Assembly (NCBI GenBank): GCA_003245575.1
Contig: QKCR01000022.1
Span: 27,543 to 91,542, forward strand
From: Alphaproteobacteria bacterium
GTDB lineage: Bacteria > Pseudomonadota > Alphaproteobacteria > Micavibrionales > Micavibrionaceae
Reading direction: 5' to 3'
DNA length: 64,000 bases
In this document: piece by piece, positions 48,701 through 58,651 of the stretch
How positions within the stretch are numbered: position 1 is the stretch's first letter
How the letters are laid out: every line of letters starts with the position of its first letter
Program-made: the position numbers and the translations under genes
The notes under the pieces: generated by a model
Seen by the model: only the letters and a program-made list of their open reading frames with translations
Database searches by the model: none
Told to the model about the DNA's origin: nothing

Positions 48701-49208
48701 GCTCGAGGACGCAGTGGCGGTTGCGCGGGCTGGGGCGGATAAGCCTTTGGAAGATGCGGGTGAATGGAGTCCGACATTGAATTTGGGGATGTCTGTTCTT
48801 ATTCCTGAAAAATATGTCGAGGATTTAAGCACGCGTATGAGTCTTTATCGTCGTTTGGGAGATCTCACCAATGATGAGGATATTGACGGATTTGCCGCTG
48901 AGATGATTGATCGCTTTGGGGATTTGCCTGATGAAGTTAATAACCTGCTCGAGATTGTGCGGATCAAGATGTATTGCAAACGTGCAGGGGTTATGCAGCT
49001 CGATGCGGGGCCTAAAGGTGCTGTGGTACGGTTTTACAAAGATCAGCCGCCAAACCCTGAAAAATTGTTCTCGTGGCTACAATCCAAACCGGGGACGGTT
49101 AAAATTCGTCCCGATCAGAAGCTTTCTGTCCTTAAGTCTTGGGATACGTTGAAGGATCGCGTGAAAGGTGCGCGGGCTTTGGCGTCTGATTTGGCGGGTC
49201 TTGCTTAG
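45711..49208 (+). CDS. mfd: Transcription-repair coupling factor Mfd
   Basis: [82 protein letters not shown]. Confidence 0.97.
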   Translation: [1165 protein letters not shown]

Positions 49209-49218
49209 ATATATTTTA

Positions 49219-49623
49219 TTATTGCGGGATGTTTTTAATTACGACGCAGCGGTATTTTTCCAGAGCATCCTGAATATCTTCATGTTTGGTTAGATCAAAC
49301 TGGCGGTGATATTTTTCAGGGCGTGTATAGGCCAGATTGACGCTTGTAAAATCCGCACAGGATTTTGGCGGGGACGTTGAAATATAAACTGCAAAAGCGG
49401 GGGCTTCCTGATCGACCATGATATTTGCCAAACTATAGACATCAATCGTGAACGTTTTAGGGTTGTTGTCAATGACATAGGCTTTGACGCGCTCGTATTT
49501 TGATGTGCGAACTTCTTCAGGTGGCTTTGCCAATGTTGGGGAGGCGGATAGTATCAAGAGGGCGCACAGTGTCGTGGTGAGCGTTAACGTATTCATTTTC
49601 TGGGCTTTGAGTCTTTTTTTCAT
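49219..49623 (-). CDS. Secreted hypothetical protein
   Basis: MNTLTLTTTLCALLILSASPTLAKPPE signal peptide. Confidence 0.55.
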   Translation of the reverse strand: MKKRLKAQKMNTLTLTTTLCALLILSASPTLAKPPEEVRTSKYERVKAYVIDNNPKTFTIDVYSLANIMVDQEAPAFAVYISTSPPKSCADFTSVNLAYTRPEKYHRQFDLTKHEDIQDALEKYRCVVIKNIPQ

Positions 49624-49737
49624 ATTTTTAGTATATCAAAGGTGCAGGTTTCTGGGGAAGCCCCGATCGGGACTTATTTTATCGTTTGATCTATCGGGAA
49701 CGCGTGTTACCATATTCTTGTCAGGGAGAGTCGTTTT

Positions 49738-50190
49738 ATGGCCCAATCATATTTGCAGTCCTGTATTCTCGATGCTTTGGAAAAGGCCAAGGGAAACCAG
49801 AACAAAGCCCAAAAAATCATTGCGCTTAAGGCGATGGAAGACCCTCAGTTGCTTCAGGCGCTGGCCAAGCCCCATTTGACAGGGATTGTGGCACATGCTG
49901 TCGGGCGGATTGCTATTCAGGAGCAGGCCCGTAAAGAAGGGGCTTATGAAGATCTCCCAGAAAAACCGGTTGTTAAAAAGGGCCGCGGCAAAGCGGCGGC
50001 TCCGGTTGATGCTGATGATCCGCAAGGGTTCGGGATTGATCTGTTAAAAGCTTTGGGTGGGCCTAATGTTCCGAAATTCGGGATGGAGGACGCCGCACCG
50101 CGTCTGGGAAAGAAACAGGCTTCCCAACAACATGTCAATGCGCTACGTCTGATGGCGAATAAAAGCAAATCTTCCAAGAAGAAATACTAG
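49738..50190 (+). CDS. Hypothetical protein
   Basis: 150-aa ORF starting MAQSYLQSCILDALEKAKGNQNKAQKIIALKAMEDPQLLQALAKPH. Confidence 0.65.
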   Translation: MAQSYLQSCILDALEKAKGNQNKAQKIIALKAMEDPQLLQALAKPHLTGIVAHAVGRIAIQEQARKEGAYEDLPEKPVVKKGRGKAAAPVDADDPQGFGIDLLKALGGPNVPKFGMEDAAPRLGKKQASQQHVNALRLMANKSKSSKKKY

Positions 50191-50205
50191 TTAGGATTTT
50201 TCCAA

Positions 50206-51267
50206 TTGCCTTTGTCTGTGTATGAGCGGGCCGAATTCCTGAAAAATTCAGGGTGGAGCGGTGTGAGCGGTGAACCAATCGGTGAGGATTGGTCACAGCG
50301 CAAATATTTCCGCATTAAAAAAGGGGCTAAATCTGCGATTCTTGTCCATTCCGTTCCGGACTATGATCCGAAAGCTGTTGCAGGACATAAGCTGGGTGAT
50401 TTTATTGATATAGGAAAGTTTCTATCGAGTTTGTCAGTTTCTGTTCCTGAGATTTATGCAACTGACCTTAATCACGGCATGATGTTGATTGAAGATTTCG
50501 GAGATCGGGATTTTATCGAATTAGTCTCTGACAAGAACAAGCAAAGGCAAGCGGATGCTTATCGGTTGGCAACCCAATGTTTGATGCATTTATACAAAAC
50601 AGGGGCATCTATTCCGATAGATATAACTGATTATTCATTGTCCCATATTCATAAAGGTCGCCAACGCGTTGTAGATTGGTATGTTCCTGCTGTTCTGAAA
50701 AGCAAGAACCCTGACTCACTTCTTAAAGATTATCTGGCTTTGTGGGATAAAATCGAGATCGGGTTGCCGCCGGTCGAGAAGAGATTTTTGCATGGTGATT
50801 TTCATCCGGGTAATCTCATGTATTTGCCTGACCGTGTCGGCTATCATCAAGTCGGGTTGATTGACTTTCAGGGTGGGATGGTTGGTCCTGCGCCGTATGA
50901 TCTGGTGAATCTGCTCGAGGATGCGCGGCGTGATGTTCCTGAGGCTATTAAGCAGGATTGCCTGAACCAGTTTGTCGCAGTGTTGTCTGCTGAGGAACGC
51001 GAGTCCTTCCTGGCATGGTATCCGGTTTTAGCTGCCCAATTCCATTTCCGTGTTATCGGGCAGGCTATCAAGTTGGCTTTACGCAGCGATATTACGCGTC
51101 TGATGGGCTTGATGCCTGTTTTGAGCCGACATATTCAGAAAGACCTTAAGAACCCTCTGTTGGCTCCTATGCGCCAGTGGTTTGATGATCTAGGGGTCTC
51201 TTTTGATCCTGATATTAAGATCGACTTGAATGAAATTCGGACGTTTATTCGGTCTGATGCCTTTTAA
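50206..51267 (+). CDS. AmgK-like aminoglycoside phosphotransferase-fold kinase
   Basis: IGEDWSQRKYFRI, MMLIEDFGDRDFIEL, RFLHGDFHPGNLMYLPDR, VGLIDFQGGMVGPAPYDLVNLLEDARRDV; likely TTG start. Confidence 0.82.
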   Translation: MPLSVYERAEFLKNSGWSGVSGEPIGEDWSQRKYFRIKKGAKSAILVHSVPDYDPKAVAGHKLGDFIDIGKFLSSLSVSVPEIYATDLNHGMMLIEDFGDRDFIELVSDKNKQRQADAYRLATQCLMHLYKTGASIPIDITDYSLSHIHKGRQRVVDWYVPAVLKSKNPDSLLKDYLALWDKIEIGLPPVEKRFLHGDFHPGNLMYLPDRVGYHQVGLIDFQGGMVGPAPYDLVNLLEDARRDVPEAIKQDCLNQFVAVLSAEERESFLAWYPVLAAQFHFRVIGQAIKLALRSDITRLMGLMPVLSRHIQKDLKNPLLAPMRQWFDDLGVSFDPDIKIDLNEIRTFIRSDAF

Positions 51268-51333
51268 CATTCGCTTTTATTCTCTTGCGGGGGGCGTGTT
51301 TTTTTCCTAAATTCGGGTGATCTCACCAGATGA

Positions 51334-52572
<1,239 letters not shown>

Positions 52573-52600
52573 GTTAATCACTGAGGAAGGGGCTTTGTAA

Positions 52601-53956
52601 TTAAGCCACTTCTCTTTCCGAAGCTACCGGAGAAGATAAAAGAGGCGTGGGGATTGGTTCTTGCGCCTTTTCTTTTTTTGCAGATCCCAATCCTGATACA
52701 ACACCGAAGATGTATCTGGCGAGGGATATTCCGACAGCTGAAACATCCTGAGAGAGTTTTTGTGCCGATCCCATGAAGCTGGGCGTAATGTGATCTGTTA
52801 CTTGCAGTGTTTCGGCACTTTCTATTGGGGGTGTCTTTGCCGCTTTTTGCTTGTCGGCCACAGGCTTAATTGTTCTCTCGCAAATTTGTCTGACGGTTGC
52901 CAAGGCCACATTGAAGTCTGTGTCATCAAGCTTTGCTGTGCCGGGATCGCCGGTTCTGATTTTATAGCTTTCCAGCAATGCATTGGCATGGTCCAGATAT
53001 TCTTCACGACGGGCTGCGATGTCTTTTAGGGCGGCCTCACACAGTAAAGTCAGTTGTCTGACACTGGTATCAATTGGATTAAAGCGTGGATGCTTTTCGT
53101 CTTCTACGCCGACTTCTGTTTCAAAGCTACGTACGCGGATGTCCAAAACGTCTTCAATCATTTCATGTGATTCTGACCGTTTGTAGGCTTGGCGGGCAAT
53201 GCCTTTGATCCAGCTCTGGAATTTTTGAGCGGAACTTCTGTTGAAGAGCTCTTTGAATTTGCCGCGTGAAGGGCTAAAGCCTCCGATATAAACCATTTCT
53301 ATATTTGCATCGGGGTTTAGTTTGCGCAGTTCTTTTGCGTAGAAAATCGGGTTTTGGTCGATTGTCGGGTCGCAGAATATGCCTTCTTTTCCTTTGATTT
53401 TTGCAGGTTTATTTACGGTCGGGATCGAAGTTGCGGCGACGACCATTTCAACAAGGCTGAGATTAGGTGATGAACCTGCAGGGAAATGGTTTCTTCCGGT
53501 TTCTAAATTCGGAACAGCCATAAGGCGTTCGGATAGGGCATGGTCTCCATCAGTTTCGATGTTCATGACTCCGATGCTTAGTCCGTGAGACAAGTCTCTG
53601 AGAGTGGTGTCCCCCAGAATTTCTTGTAGTTTTGCGTGGATCATGTCCGGATTAAAGCGGGATGATGTGCTGATTGTTTGTTTTGCCAAGAACCCTGTGC
53701 CGGGCATTGCTTCAGGAGCCATGCGGATAAAGAGTTCCAGAGCTTCTTCTCCTGTCATCTTCTGGAGAAGGGCTATTGGGTATGTGGAGCCGGAGTCGGC
53801 CACAATACCGCCTGAATAAAGCTCAAGGGGATGTTTGTTTGTCAGGGAAGATGTAAAGACCAATTTCACGAGTTGGTGAAGCACCGTGACCCCTCCGCCC
53901 GAGAGGACCGCAATGTGATGTTTTGGTTCTTTTTTTGTATGACTCCCTGTTGTCAT
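52601..53956 (-). CDS. Patatin-like protein with degenerate catalytic motifs
   Basis: LSGGGVTVL, YSGGIVADSGSTYPIALLQ, VVAATSIPTVNKP, FCDPTIDQNPIFYAKELRKL; homologous pattern to 54023-55315. Confidence 0.72.
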   Translation of the reverse strand: MTTGSHTKKEPKHHIAVLSGGGVTVLHQLVKLVFTSSLTNKHPLELYSGGIVADSGSTYPIALLQKMTGEEALELFIRMAPEAMPGTGFLAKQTISTSSRFNPDMIHAKLQEILGDTTLRDLSHGLSIGVMNIETDGDHALSERLMAVPNLETGRNHFPAGSSPNLSLVEMVVAATSIPTVNKPAKIKGKEGIFCDPTIDQNPIFYAKELRKLNPDANIEMVYIGGFSPSRGKFKELFNRSSAQKFQSWIKGIARQAYKRSESHEMIEDVLDIRVRSFETEVGVEDEKHPRFNPIDTSVRQLTLLCEAALKDIAARREEYLDHANALLESYKIRTGDPGTAKLDDTDFNVALATVRQICERTIKPVADKQKAAKTPPIESAETLQVTDHITPSFMGSAQKLSQDVSAVGISLARYIFGVVSGLGSAKKEKAQEPIPTPLLSSPVASEREVA

Positions 53957-54022
53957 GCTAAAAGGCTACGCTCACTCTCTACGTTCGTCAAATGACAGAT
54001 GTGCTGCATTGCTTCGTATCTG

Positions 54023-55315
54023 CTATTTGCCCATTAGTTTATTCTTGATTCTATTGCCTATTCCAAGTGTTTTACCTTGTTTTTGCTCAGATTTCACCAT
54101 TTTTCGTAATTCATCATTGTTTTTGACTAAAATCTCGCAGATTTCATTAAAAGAGTGGCGGTTTTCTTCCAGTGTCATTTCGAAGAAATTCTTTAATCGG
54201 CGCAAATTTTCCGGTGAGGCGTCATCAATATCCGTATTCGGGTAGTCCCTAACAAACGGACCGGAGACAAGTGACTTGTTAAAGACAAAAAGATTTTTAC
54301 CGACTTCGTGACGGAATGAATCCAGCAGGGCCGTTTCCGAGGCGTAGAAGAAAATATTTATCAGCGGCATATCGTTGCTGGGATCAACAACGCCGAGTGA
54401 TCCGAAACGGTTCCAGTCATCTTTTTGATAGGAGCGGTTAAAATATCCTGTACCTAAAACAATAATAATCAAATCGCGATCTGCGGGAACATGGCGGCGT
54501 AGAGCCCCCATGTAGCTGATGCATGGGTTGTCAAAAATGCTGCCGTCAATTCCTGTAATGGTGCGCTGGGGCGCATCGTCGCTTTCGCGCATCGGGAAAG
54601 AGTAACAGGGGAAGTATGTTGGTGCTGCCGTGCTTGCCATCACAGCGTCAAATATATCGACCTGTTGTGGTGGGCGGGCATCAAGCGCGCCGTCGAATTT
54701 TATATTCTTTAGCCAAAGTGCGTGCCCGCCTTCATTGAGAAATGTATTCACGTTATGGACGGGGGACGACATTGTGTCTCCCGGTTCTTGCGTTGGTTGC
54801 AGAGTGCTGCCTTCGATATTGTAGACAGGAACGATCAGGCTTTTCAGAGAGTCGGATAGCTTATGACGCCCATAAAGAGCGCGGAGCGAGCGTCCGAGAT
54901 TTGCGTGTTCGTAGTGACCATGTTTTAGAAGATTCCCGAGTTGCTCGATGCGCATGGTTCTGTTGTTGAAGTCATGGATCATACTGCGGAAGGCGCGGAA
55001 TGAATCGCGCGGAAAAATATGGATGCCTTCACGTTCGTAAAAACGCACCATGTGGCGGGCTTTGAATTTCGGTTTTGTCGGGTCGTGTGGGGACGGGATA
55101 TTGAGTGCCGCGTTCAAGATTGATCCGGTTGACGGGCCCATAAAGATGTCGACCATTTCGGACATGTGTAAGCCTGTGACTTCTTCAATCTTTTGCATGA
55201 AGTGGGCAGGTAGAAGTCCGCGCATTCCTCCCCCATAGTTGAACAGTGCAACAATCGGTTTCTTTCCGGATTTTTGTGGTGCGGGCTGCTCTGCGGAACT
55301 GGGGTCGATGGTCAT
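54023..55315 (-). CDS. Patatin-like phospholipase
   Basis: FNYGGGMRGLLPAHFMQKIEE, IFMGPSTGSILNAAL (GxSxG), VMASTAAPTYFPCYSF, GIDGSIFDNPCISYMGALRR. Confidence 0.88.
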   Translation of the reverse strand: MTIDPSSAEQPAPQKSGKKPIVALFNYGGGMRGLLPAHFMQKIEEVTGLHMSEMVDIFMGPSTGSILNAALNIPSPHDPTKPKFKARHMVRFYEREGIHIFPRDSFRAFRSMIHDFNNRTMRIEQLGNLLKHGHYEHANLGRSLRALYGRHKLSDSLKSLIVPVYNIEGSTLQPTQEPGDTMSSPVHNVNTFLNEGGHALWLKNIKFDGALDARPPQQVDIFDAVMASTAAPTYFPCYSFPMRESDDAPQRTITGIDGSIFDNPCISYMGALRRHVPADRDLIIIVLGTGYFNRSYQKDDWNRFGSLGVVDPSNDMPLINIFFYASETALLDSFRHEVGKNLFVFNKSLVSGPFVRDYPNTDIDDASPENLRRLKNFFEMTLEENRHSFNEICEILVKNNDELRKMVKSEQKQGKTLGIGNRIKNKLMGK

Positions 55316-55407
55316 TGATTATTCCGGAATTGTTCTTTTTTTTGTTTGGGCATTAGGGAAGGTGGCAGGCGATTCGCTGACCTAAGTATCCTAGCCAAAT
55401 TTTAGGC

Positions 55408-55433
55408 AAAAAAAAACCGGGCTCATTGCCCGG
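55408..55433 (-). terminator. Rho-independent terminator of the putative sRNA
   Basis: CCGGGC-AATGA-GCCCGG-T9 on minus strand. Confidence 0.85.
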
Positions 55434-55490
55434 CGAGTTGAACAGGGAGGTTTTACGTCTAGAGAGACGTAAAGAACCAAAGTGGTTCTG
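55408..55490 (-). ncRNA. Putative trans-acting sRNA with exposed CCUCCC tract
   Basis: Minus strand CAGAACCACUUUGGUUCUUUACGUCUCUCUAGACGUAAAACCUCCCUGUUCAACUCGCCGGGCAAUGAGCCCGGUUUUUUUUU: two perfect hairpins, unpaired linker, GC-rich terminator plus U9; promoter-like TTGGTA-N18-TATAAG just upstream. Confidence 0.72.
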
Positions 55491-55496
55491 GGCGCT

Positions 55497-55526
55497 CTTA
55501 TATGATGGATAGGCTAAAAGTACCAA
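55497..55526 (-). promoter_or_regulatory. Sigma70-like promoter for putative sRNA
   Basis: TTGGTA - 18 nt - TATAAG on minus strand, placing +1 near 55490. Confidence 0.45.
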
Positions 55527-55604
55527 CGTTATGTTCGAATGTCAGAGATGCCAAAAATGCATGGCTAAATCTATGGTTGTTTCTTTTGAAAAAATCTATC
55601 CAAA

Positions 55605-56507
55605 TCAATGGCTTGCGTCTAGGGGGGCGAGATCCAGTTGTTTGATGATGAAATCGCGGAAGGCAGAAATGCGTTTGGAATGGCGGCGTTCTTCAGGATA
55701 GACAAAGAACATTTCAATCGATTCGACACGGGTTTCGGGGAGTAGAATTTCGAGATCAGGGCATTTGTTTACCATAAATGTTGGTAAAGTTGCGATTCCC
55801 AAGCCGCTTTTAACGGCGCCGTAGATGGTCGAAATGGAATTAATCTGAACCAGCTTGTCATTTTTCTCAAGTGTGATGCCTGCTTTATCAATCAGCCAGT
55901 TCGGGTTTTTGAACGGGACGAGAGATTGATCCGGATATACAATCAGCGTGTGGTCCTTCAAATCCTTGAGCGTATTCGGTGTACCGTTCTCTTTCAGATA
56001 GGATTTGCTGGCACAGACTGACAGGGACATTTTTCCCAGAGAACGTTGGATCAAATCGGATTGTTCAGGTTTGTGCAGGCGAATTGCGGCATCGGCTTCC
56101 CGCATACCCAAATTGAAAATGCGGTCATCCAAGAGCAAAGTGAGATTGATTTCCGGATTTGATTTTTTGAATTCCGGCAGAAGTTCAGATAGCCAAGAGG
56201 AGGCTAAAAATTCTGCCATCGTCAGAGTCAACGGACCTTCGGGATTATCGCGGGCGTCGCTCAATTGACCTTCAATCATGACCATCTTAGCAAAAATTTC
56301 GGATGTTCCGTTGAAGAGCAGTTCACCTTGCTCGGTCAAAATTAGACCGCGCGCGTGGCGGTGAAATAATGTGATGCCCAAATCTTCTTCAAAAGATGAA
56401 ATGTGGCGAGAGACTGCCGACTGGGACAGGTTCAAAGTTGCACCGGCGTGGGTGAAACTCCCGGCCTTTGCGACCATGTGAAATATTCTCAGCTTGTCCC
56501 AATCCAT
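55605..56507 (-). CDS. LysR-family transcriptional regulator
   Basis: MDWDKLRIFHMVAKAGSFTHAGATLNLSQSAVSRHISSFEEDLGITLFHRHARGLILTEQGE. Confidence 0.95.
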   Translation of the reverse strand: MDWDKLRIFHMVAKAGSFTHAGATLNLSQSAVSRHISSFEEDLGITLFHRHARGLILTEQGELLFNGTSEIFAKMVMIEGQLSDARDNPEGPLTLTMAEFLASSWLSELLPEFKKSNPEINLTLLLDDRIFNLGMREADAAIRLHKPEQSDLIQRSLGKMSLSVCASKSYLKENGTPNTLKDLKDHTLIVYPDQSLVPFKNPNWLIDKAGITLEKNDKLVQINSISTIYGAVKSGLGIATLPTFMVNKCPDLEILLPETRVESIEMFFVYPEERRHSKRISAFRDFIIKQLDLAPLDASH

Positions 56508-56531
56508 GCGTGTTCTCCCGACCCCGTGCGA

Positions 56532-57518
56532 TTACTCGGCAGCGTCTTTGATGCTGTGGTTTTGAGCTGCCAGATAGCGATCTGCTTCAAGGGCGGCCAT
56601 GCATCCCATACCTGCTGCTGTTACGGCTTGACGGTATGTTTTGTCTTTTACGTCGCCGGCTGCGTAAACGCCGCTTACGGAGGTGGCTGTCGAGTCCGGA
56701 GATGTCAGGATGTATCCTTCCTTGTCCATATCAATTTTGCCTTTGAACAATTCGGTTGCAGGATCGTGACCGATGGCAACAAACACGCCGTCTACTTTGA
56801 AGTCTGTGATGGCGCCTGTTTGGGTGTCTTTCAGCTTCAAGCCCGTGACGCCGATCTCGCCGTCTTTAGAGCCAGGAGGGTTTCCGATGATTTCGTCAAC
56901 GGTTGCATTCCAAATCACATCTATTTTTGGATTTTCGAACAAACGATCTTGTCCGATTTTTTCGGCGCGTAGTGAATCGCGACGGTGAATGAGAGTGACC
57001 TTGCTTGCGAATTGAGACAGGAAGAGAGCTTCTTCTACGGCAGAGTTTCCTCCACCGATAACAGCAACTTCCTTGCCGCGATAGAAAAATCCGTCGCATG
57101 TTGCGCAAGCCGAGACACCAAATCCGCGATATGTTTTTTCAGAGTCAATTCCAAGCCAGCGGGCTTTTGCACCTGTGCAGATTATGATTGTTTCTGCTTC
57201 GTAGGTTTTTCCTGATTGGCCTTTTGCTGTGAACGGACGTTTTGCAAAATCGACTTCCGTAATCATATCCATGATCATTTTTGTGCCGACATGTTCTGCT
57301 TGAGCGCGCATTTGTTCCATCAGCCATGGACCTTGAACGGCTTCGGCAAAACCCGGATAGTTTTCAACATCGGTTGTGATGGTCAGTTGGCCGCCTTGTT
57401 CCATTCCCGTTACGAGAACAGGTTCCAGATTGGCGCGTGCTGCGTAAATGGCTGCCGTGTAGCCGGCTGGGCCAGACCCTACAATGAGGACTTTCGTCAA
57501 GATATGTTCTTTTGTCAT
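56532..57518 (-). CDS. trxB: Thioredoxin reductase
   Basis: VLIVGSGPAGYTAAIYAARANLEPVLVTG, GFGVSACATCDGFFYRGKEVAVIGGGNSAVEEALFL. Confidence 0.96.
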   Translation of the reverse strand: MTKEHILTKVLIVGSGPAGYTAAIYAARANLEPVLVTGMEQGGQLTITTDVENYPGFAEAVQGPWLMEQMRAQAEHVGTKMIMDMITEVDFAKRPFTAKGQSGKTYEAETIIICTGAKARWLGIDSEKTYRGFGVSACATCDGFFYRGKEVAVIGGGNSAVEEALFLSQFASKVTLIHRRDSLRAEKIGQDRLFENPKIDVIWNATVDEIIGNPPGSKDGEIGVTGLKLKDTQTGAITDFKVDGVFVAIGHDPATELFKGKIDMDKEGYILTSPDSTATSVSGVYAAGDVKDKTYRQAVTAAGMGCMAALEADRYLAAQNHSIKDAAE

Positions 57519-57566
57519 GATAGTATTGATTTAATGTGTGTTTTTGCTTTGGTAAAGCCCTTAAGT

Positions 57567-58637
57567 TCAGATTTCTCCAAAAAGGCCACTTTTTTCTTTT
57601 ATGGCGGTGGCGATCCTTTGGGCATCGTTCAGTTTTTCGTAGCTCCAGTTCTCCAGATGGCCTGTCCAATCTCTGACTGCGCCGTGGCTCTTGAGATTTT
57701 CCAACAATTGCTTCTGACGTCCGCTTAATTGAACCAGTGGGATGTTATAGACGGGTTTTCCGGTTGTTGCTGCTTCGGACAGCATGGATGTACTGTCATT
57801 CGTGGCAATGATAAAGTCCGCCCATCCGAGCATTCCCATATACGGGTTGGGGGATATGCCATCCCAGAAATAGACATTGTCCTGCTTCAGTGCCTCCATG
57901 ATACGACGGGTATTTTCCTCGCCTGTGCGTCGTGATGTCGTGATCATCAGGCTGGCTGAGGCGGACAGAGACTTTAGACGCGCAATCAGGTCGGAGATGT
58001 CTTCATCGGAAACGGTGTGGGATTTTGTGCTGCCGCCAATCAGGACCGCAATGCGCGGTGAGGGGAGGCGTTCAAGGAATTCCGCAAATTCGCTGCGTGC
58101 CGTTTTTAATAAGGCTTCACTTACTTTATTGGGAGTGGCTGTCGTAACAAGAACATTCTCTCCTCGTGTCGGGTCGTGTTCGGGGACGGCGACCAGATCA
58201 AATTGAGCCGGATTTATTCGTGGGTCCTGAATTTGAACGGTAAAGGTTTGATTCTTGCTTTTCTTTTTGATATAGCGGCTCGCCGCAATGCTTTTCCTTC
58301 CCGAAGCTAGGACAATATCTGGCCAGGGTGGTTCTAAGGCGGGGCAAAATGTCGCACCGCATTCAAGTCCTAACCAAGGTGAGAGTGCAGCCCAGGGTTG
58401 CTTTAGTGTTATTTTTAGTATTTTAGGAGTTATATCAAGGGCTTGGGCTACTCCAAGACATTGATTTTCGGTTCCGGCCATGCCCTCGGTTATTATCCAA
58501 AGGGATGGGGGCGATTTGGGTCGCTCTACTATAGGTAATGTAGTGTTTGTGTACTTTTGGGGCTGTGGCATTATGAGACGTTGTAAAAATGTTTCATTTT
58601 TTTGAAAATAAAATATATAAACTCGCGTAAAACACAA
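57567..58637 (-). CDS. Mitochondrial-fission ELM1-family protein
   Basis: LWIITEGMAGTENQCLGVAQALDI, DIVLASGRKSIAASRYIKKKS, FTVQIQDPRINPAQFDLVAVPEHDPTRGENVL, ATNDSTSMLSEAATTGKPVYNIPL. Confidence 0.85.
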   Translation of the reverse strand: MCFTRVYIFYFQKNETFLQRLIMPQPQKYTNTTLPIVERPKSPPSLWIITEGMAGTENQCLGVAQALDITPKILKITLKQPWAALSPWLGLECGATFCPALEPPWPDIVLASGRKSIAASRYIKKKSKNQTFTVQIQDPRINPAQFDLVAVPEHDPTRGENVLVTTATPNKVSEALLKTARSEFAEFLERLPSPRIAVLIGGSTKSHTVSDEDISDLIARLKSLSASASLMITTSRRTGEENTRRIMEALKQDNVYFWDGISPNPYMGMLGWADFIIATNDSTSMLSEAATTGKPVYNIPLVQLSGRQKQLLENLKSHGAVRDWTGHLENWSYEKLNDAQRIATAIKEKSGLFGEI

Positions 58638-58651
58638 GGAAAGAAGAAAAA

